Assembly (NCBI RefSeq): GCF_905475465.1
Contig: NC_062250.1
Location: 1,572,501 to 1,636,500, forward strand
Direction: 5' to 3'
From: Pieris napi
Lineage: Eukaryota > Arthropoda > Insecta > Lepidoptera > Pieridae
Length of the DNA stretch: 64,000 nucleotides
The notes under the pieces were generated by a model. The model was not told where the DNA came from. It saw only the letters and a program-made list of their open reading frames with translations, and made no database searches. Positions within the stretch are counted from its first letter, which is position 1. Every line of letters starts with the position of its first letter. The position numbers were made by a program, and so were the translations under genes. Shown here piece by piece: positions 58,805-64,000 of the stretch.

Positions 58805-59380
58805 TGACTTGCTTTAATTGTATAAATACATAACCTATTGTGTTTATTTAGCATACATAAAAAGTCACTGCTTTTTTGTTTCAGTAAATACTACCTGGCC
58901 CACACACTTACACTAATGTATACACATGCACGTAGCAAGTGTAAACATAATACTAATACATGTTGTAATGTTTTATTTTTACTACGTACATTATGTGGTA
59001 TACTAAAGCATGTTCTCAAACGGGTCGTGTTTGTGACATCACTCCAAATCCTTTCAAGTACCTTCAAGCTCCGAATGGGATTACGGGTGCACTCTAATGA
59101 GGGGTTCTTATCAACAATACCGCTCTAGTTCATAGGGTCAATTATTTTGGGGTATTGGGTAAGACATTGCACCTGACATTAAGTAAAGAAAATCATAAGT
59201 GAGATGTATGGTGACATTGATTTAGAATATTTAAGATGACAATAAAGTTAATATGTCCGTAAGAAAATTATGAACAAATCATTTGTACCATGCACGGTAG
59301 GTCACAAATTAGTGTGGGTGAATGGGTATGGTATGATATAGGTTTTTTAGGTAGCGTTTTATTATTATTTACATATCACT
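58805..59380. other. Non-coding stretch
   Basis: The 96-codon ORF at 58838-59128 begins with a Leu/Phe-rich part, but it has no supporting splice or motif evidence. Confidence 0.3.
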
Positions 59381-59385
59381 ACATA

Positions 59386-59520
59386 GTATAAAACAAAGTC
59401 GCTTTCTCTATCCCTATATCCCGTTGTATTTTTAAATCTTTAAAACTACGTAACGGATTTTGATGCGGTTTTTTTTAATAGATAGAGTGCTAGTATAGTT
59501 TATAAAAAGGAGTTAATATG
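59386..59520. repeat. Candidate interspersed repeat
   Basis: AAACTACGTAACGGATTTTG and TGATGCGGTTTTTTTTAATA look like a repeat I remember from other Lepidoptera. There is only one copy in this window, so it cannot be checked here. Confidence 0.3.
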
Positions 59521-59524
59521 TTAT

Positions 59525-59930
59525 TGTAAAATGATACTATGTAGTTCACACAACAAAATTACAAATGTATAACAAAATAGCGAACCTAGCGATTGAGAAA
59601 ACATTGATACTAAACGAGTCGCCGATGTAAAAATCTGTTATCGACGACAAATCCTATTTGTGTCTAAGTGTTTTAACTTTCTTAATTAACTGGAATTAAA
59701 CATTGAAGACAAACAAGAAATGAAGAAGTAATAATATATTTTAGCCCACTCAAATCTGTCTGCAGGATTCTCAGAGGTCGCTCTAGGCTTCCAACTTAAG
59801 GGACTCAGACATACGTCAAGGGAGTTGTTAAGACACAACAAAATGGTAACATATTGCTTTTGACAATCGTCTTTCAACCAAAAGTGAAATTACTATATCG
59901 CCAAGTAAGATCGGGTAAGATCCTAAAATA
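59525..59930. other. Non-coding stretch
   Basis: The minus ORF at 59686-59877 has no motif that I recognise. Confidence 0.3.
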
Positions 59931-59935
59931 AATTA

Positions 59936-60490
59936 TTATTTTGAAGTGAAACTTCTTTAAAATCGTTGTGATTTCAAACCAGATGCAACGGAAAAAGCGA
60001 CAGTAAAAAGAGACAGACACATAAATTAATAGGATTTGGCGTGGGAGAGAGTGAGATAGGAGGCATTATACAGTGTATAAACTTTAAATTAGTGTGTATT
60101 TGAACATTTTCTGAAATAAACAAACAGATTTGATGAAAATTAAATAAGTAAGTCAAGTTTAATTATAAAATTAGATTATTTATCAATTTTATTTACAAAT
60201 CATTAGTTATAGAAACTTTTTGAAGTGAAAACTTCGTACTACACTTAATTAAAAGTTTATACACTGTATAATGCTTTCTATCTCATTTTCTCCCACGTTG
60301 GATCTTGTGAATTTATTTCAAACTTTTATTATTTTAGTTTTTACCAAATTAAAGATTGATATTAAAGTTATAAATAAAAATTTAACATTAAAATATATAT
60401 TTTTTACATTTAGATAGAGAAAAAGTCTTATTTATATATTTTAATTATAAAAACTTTGTTTTTGAAGGTTTCACTTCTACCACGTATGAA
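59936..60490. mobile_element. DNA element with GAAGTGAAACTTC ends and an internal inverted repeat
   Basis: TTGAAGTGAAACTTCTTT (about 59940) is at the left and GAAGGTTTCACTTC (about 60465) at the right; a third such motif is at 60222. Inside, CGTGGGAGAGAGTGAGATAG...GCATTATACAGTGTATAAAC (60040-60090) has its imperfect inverse at 60247-60297. The end motif has the same palindromic design as the elements at 45270 and 27588. Boundaries are uncertain. Confidence 0.45.
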
Positions 60491-60646
60491 TTGGACACAT
60501 GATTTTTTTAATTTAATTTAATAATTTTTAATCCATCTGTAATCAGCCTCTTGGCTTTATCAGATTTTATGAGAAATTATGGCAATTAGGGAACGCAAAT
60601 CCAATAAAACAAATTATAAATTTAATTATGCGAAAAGTGGTAATAA

Positions 60647-60795
60647 AAGTCAAAATCATTTATTCATATAGGTAACGCAATATACACGTTATGGACGTCA
60701 AAAAAATATATATAAAATGCTTGTATTTTTATATTTACTACCAGTTCTCATATCAAGGGCGTAGAATGGAAGAGAAGAACTGGCAATAAACTAAA
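60647..60795. repeat. Interspersed repeat family F, truncated
   Basis: AAGTCAAAATCATTTATTCA and TACCAGTTCTCATATCAAGG lead to the GAGAAGAACTGGCAATAAAC core, where it stops. Confidence 0.6.
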
Positions 60796-60973
60796 TAAAA
60801 AACGATAAACTAATAATAAAAATAGGGCTTTTTCGGCCCAAGCAAAATTTGCATCCAGAATGGTCTGTCGATTATGATAATCCCTCAACTAATAAAGCAA
60901 CAATTTCAAGTTGTTTATATAAATTGTCTTTGGTTTATATGCGAATAGTTAATTCAGATAAAAATATTGATTT

Positions 60974-61230
60974 TGACAACTCATTGGTCTAGTGGTTAGT
61001 ACCCCTGACTGCGAATCCATGGGTCCCGGGTTCGATCCCCGGCTGAGACGAACATCGATGTGATGAGCATTCGGTATTGTGCTTAGGTCTTGGGTGTTTA
61101 AATATGTATTTATATGTCTATCTATCTATAAGATGTATGTATATCCGTTGCCTAGTACCCATAACACAAGCTTCACCAGCTTAGCATGGTACTAGGTCAA
61201 TTGGCGTGAATTGTCTTTAAAAAAAAAAGA
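60974..61230 (+). mobile_element. tRNA-derived SINE, family B, full length
   Basis: The head TCATTGGTCTAGTGGTTAGT is followed by CCCGGGTTCGATCCCCGG and the full body, including CTTAGGTCTTGGGTGTTTAA. A poly(A) tail runs at 61217-61230. Confidence 0.88.
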
Positions 61231-61234
61231 TTTT

Positions 61235-62045
61235 GTGTTTTTTGTTTTTGTAGTAATTGTATTTTAAACATATAAAAATTTTTTTTTTTCTGTAACTCAA
61301 AGTAACATTAATTAAATTACATTTTAAAGTAAATATTCTTATCTGTATATACATACGTATACATATATGTCATCGACAGTTAAGTCGACAGACTCTTGAA
61401 TAGTTAAAAAATTATAAAAAAAAACGAGTTTTATATATTTTCATGGTCTGGCTTTAGAGATGAATAAATGAAATCCCTTGTCCTGTGTTGTGTAGCTTGG
61501 CCCAACATTTCTCTAACAATACTAACCACATAATGTTTCAAACTACTATTGTTTAGGAGGCCTTTGATAACAATGATCAATCTCTAACTTTAAACTTTGT
61601 TCGTATTGTTATAACTTGCTAAACTTGGAAACTTACCAAGTTATTTTGGATTAAATTGTAAAAGTATTTTGTAATTGGTTTTTGTGTATTTAGGGAGAAT
61701 TGTGTAAAACGAATATTAAATGTTTTGAGGTAATACTAATTCTACTTTTGAAAGTGCCCTTTACTTACGTGTACTACTGAAGAGTGTGTGTGTTTAATTG
61801 TAATCATCGTAAGACAATCCTCTTTTCTAAGACCTATAAATCGCCATGTGGTATTGATGACTAAAAACCTCTGTGTAATGTTATGGGGTTAAAACATTAT
61901 TTGAAAATCAGTGAAAATATCAGTTTTTTTTTTAATTTACTTGTAATGAAATTCCGCGATCATATTTATAAAGTTCGCCTGGACTTAAGTATGTAGTAAT
62001 AAATTCATATTCAACCAAATGAATATACAAAAAAAAAATTTAATT
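61235..62045. other. Non-coding stretch
   Basis: No recognisable feature. Confidence 0.35.
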
Positions 62046-62104
62046 AATTGGCCCCGATAATAATGAAAAGCACTTTACTCTTAAAATTATTTAAAATGTA
62101 TTAT

Positions 62105-62230
62105 TTAGCTACATTTTGGAAGTCAATGCCACGTAATTTCACATCATCTAGATCATTCCACAGTCCGGGAGCTGTACTAACAAAACAAAATAAACGTCGA
62201 ATTTATAACCTCCTCCATCGATTTATTTAT
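62105..62230 (-). mobile_element. Possible LINE C-terminal relic
   Basis: The minus strand reads FCFVSTAPGLWNDLDDVKLR, resembling the A-P-x-L-W-N-x-L-P block near the end of LINE ORF2. The overlapping plus ORF (62048-62272) would then be antisense. Confidence 0.3.
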
Positions 62231-62274
62231 TGTAGCCAGTTCAAAAGTATTATAAGAAACCTTTTTTGCTGACA

Positions 62275-62608
62275 TTATATTATAAATAAAAGCAAAGTAA
62301 TATAATACGGTACATTAGAAGATGCCGCAAAAATCCCGGTTTTATGTCCCAGTGCGTGTACAAAGCTGCAGCCTTACTAAAGATGGTTTCGAAACATACG
62401 GAAGGCAATTGTGTTTGAAGACCTGTATCCCTTCAAAGGGTATTACTGCTTCTATTATATAAACCAGATTAAGATTACGAGCCCTTTTGTAGGCAAATCG
62501 TCAATTAAGCTTGTCGTTTTAATACTTATTGACTTACATATAATCTTATGTAAACTTAAAAAAATACTGTAATATTTAATTTAAAAAATATGCGTACTAC
62601 ATAGCCTT
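62275..62608. other. Non-coding stretch
   Basis: The segment at 62320-62450 is slightly GC-richer but carries no motif. Confidence 0.3.
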
Positions 62609-62610
62609 AA

Positions 62611-62868
62611 TACGACTCATTGGTCTAGTGGTTAGTACCCCTGAGTGCGAATCCATGGGTCCCCAGTTCGATCCCCGGCTAAGACGAACATCGATGTGAT
62701 GAGCATTTGATGTGGTGCTTAGGTCTTGGGCGTTTAAATAATATGTATTTATATGTCTATCTATCTATAATATGTATGTATATCCGTTGCCTAGTACCTA
62801 TAACACAAGCTTCACCAGCTTAGCATGGGACTAGGTCAATTGGTGTGAATTGTCTTTACAAAAAAAAA
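62611..62868 (+). mobile_element. tRNA-derived SINE, family B, full length
   Basis: CTCATTGGTCTAGTGGTTAG with box B CAGTTCGATCCCCGGC. The body is intact to GTGTGAATTGTC, followed by an A-run at 62860-62868. Confidence 0.88.
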
Positions 62869-63011
62869 GAAATACAAAAATTAACTCGAAGTCTGCGAAA
62901 GGCTTTAATGTCTTAGTAAACCAAGTAATACTTGCGACTCTTTATAACATTTTTCCATTTATATTGTATACTATCTCATTTTTTTTGTCTATCTTTAAAC
63001 ATCACAATAGA

Positions 63012-63324
63012 AATGCATCTTCTATCGCATTTACCATGGAGAGTGTTCAGAGAAGTTTTTCGTTTAGTTAGTTTAATTCCTGCTGAGTTTCATTATCGGA
63101 CATCCGTCGTTCCACAACTGAGCCTTTTCGAAGGCAGTTTTCGCCTTGCACCATCGCTACATGGTACCAGCTGCCGGTTCCATGTAGAAGGGGTCCTTCA
63201 AGAAAAGAGCGTACCAATTCTTGAAAGGCCGGCAACGCACTTGCGAGCCTTCTAGCTGTGAGTGTCCATGGGCGGCGGTATCACTTAACATAAGGTGAGC
63301 CTCATGCCCGTTTGCCTTCTATTA
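63012..63324 (+). mobile_element. LINE 3' end interrupted by mariner
   Basis: AFTMESVQRSF, then RRSTTEPFRRQFSPCTIATW and YQLPVP in broken frames. The 3' UTR GGCGGTATCACTTAACATAA and CCCGTTTGCCTTCTATTA follows and stops where the mariner begins. Confidence 0.75.
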
Positions 63325-64000
63325 TTAGGTTGGGGAAAAAGTCTTTTCGCATTATAGTATGTATGAACTTGTAATAAAATCTCTTTGGCTATACTATATG
63401 TATCTGGCTGGTTTTGTTATCAAGGAAAGTTGAGATTTTAAAGAAGATAATTCCAAAATCAAATTAGCATAATGACTGTTTTTTATTTATTTTTCGTACC
63501 GTCAAGATGAGTGAATCGAATGAAGAAATTCGATACATTTTAAAATTTTACTACAAAAAAGGTCAAAATGCAACACAAGCCGCGAATTTTTTTTGCGATG
63601 TTTATGGACCTAGTGCAGTGTCTGTGAGAGAACACAAATTTGGTTTAAGCGTTTTCAATCCGGAAATTTTGATGTCAAAGATCCAAGTCGCTCTGGTCGC
63701 CCTATGACAGATAAAATGGATGGAATTTTTGAAAAAGTGGAGCAAGATCGGCATATCAGTAGTTACGACGTAGCTGAAGAACGGGGAATTGACCACAAAA
63801 CAGTTTTGGCGCATTTGAAAAAAACTGGGTACACAAAAAAGCTCAATACTTGGGTACCTCATTAGCTCACTGTAAGAAACCTAATGAATTGTGTACTCAT
63901 TTTTGATTCTTTATTACGACTTAATGAAACCGAACCATTTTTGAAGAAGCTGATAACTGATGATGAAAAGTGGATCACGTACGACAAGAACGTGCGAAAA
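63325..64000 (+). mobile_element. mariner transposon, cut by the window end
   Basis: The 5' terminal inverted repeat TTAGGTTGGGGAAAAAGTCT starts at 63325 after a TA target site (63323-63324). A transposase frame begins at 63507. The 3' half lies beyond the window. Confidence 0.85.
63507..64000 (+). pseudogene. mariner transposase, frameshifted, 3' part outside the window
   Basis: The start ATG is at 63507 (MSESNEEIRYILKFYYKKG), and a first helix-turn-helix follows (QNATQAANFFCDVYGPSAVS). Near 63640 the frame shifts to WFKRFQSGNFDVKDPSRSGR. The second helix-turn-helix follows (RHISSYDVAEERGIDHKTVL), then KLNTWVPH-TAG-LT with one in-frame stop. The frame then continues through NETEPFLKKLITDDEKWITY to the window end. 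DDEKWITYD holds the first catalytic Asp of the D,D34D site. The protein is therefore broken at least twice, and this copy should not make an active transposase. Confidence 0.85.

Noticed and set aside
60974..61048. tRNA-like sequence with good box A and box B
   Set aside because: It is the head of a repeated SINE (five family B copies); the body and poly(A) tail follow directly, so it is not a functional tRNA gene.

Overview
This window looks like lepidopteran (moth or butterfly) nuclear DNA. It is AT-rich, has no operons or long ORFs, and its genes are small and split by GT-AG introns. It is dense in transposable-element debris of lepidopteran type: tRNA-derived SINEs, non-LTR (LINE) 3' ends, Helitrons with CTAG ends, mariner, pogo-like and piggyBac-like elements, and MITEs. 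No CRISPR array, intact tRNA gene or rRNA unit was seen. All family assignments come from reading the sequence; no database search was possible.

Layout: 1-12 kb holds a dead mariner, a chimeric LINE tail, SINEs of two families and a fold-back MITE. 12-20 kb holds a CpG-rich patch with 12-bp inverted repeats, a complete small Helitron, a 380-bp MITE and a run of Helitron 5' ends. 20-35 kb holds several LINE C-terminal relics, a 5S rRNA-derived segment inside a terminal-inverted-repeat element, a piggyBac-like MITE inserted in a LINE relic, and a pogo-like element with a transposase remnant. 35-45 kb is mostly non-coding, with SINEs, MITEs and a LINE reverse-transcriptase C-terminus (240 codons). 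45.3-47.3 kb is a 2-kb DNA transposon carrying a multi-exon Myb/SANT-like gene broken by one in-frame stop. The 380-bp MITE at 15 kb is a deletion derivative of the same family.

The best host-gene candidates are at 52-58 kb: two small split genes in the same orientation, 4.5 kb apart. Each encodes a short, cysteine-poor protein with a signal peptide. They share a Y-x-N-K-[ST] glycosylation sequon, a following hydrophobic-R-E motif, a phase-1 intron at the equivalent place and a basic Lys-Lys-stop C-terminus. I do not recognise the family; they look like tandem paralogues of an undescribed secreted protein. Transposon debris fills their introns. Between them lies a near-perfect inverted repeat with 226-bp arms, which could make a long hairpin RNA.

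57.8-64 kb holds a 58-bp perfect palindrome, more SINEs, a nested fold-back element and, at the right edge, a mariner inserted in a LINE tail and cut off by the window end.
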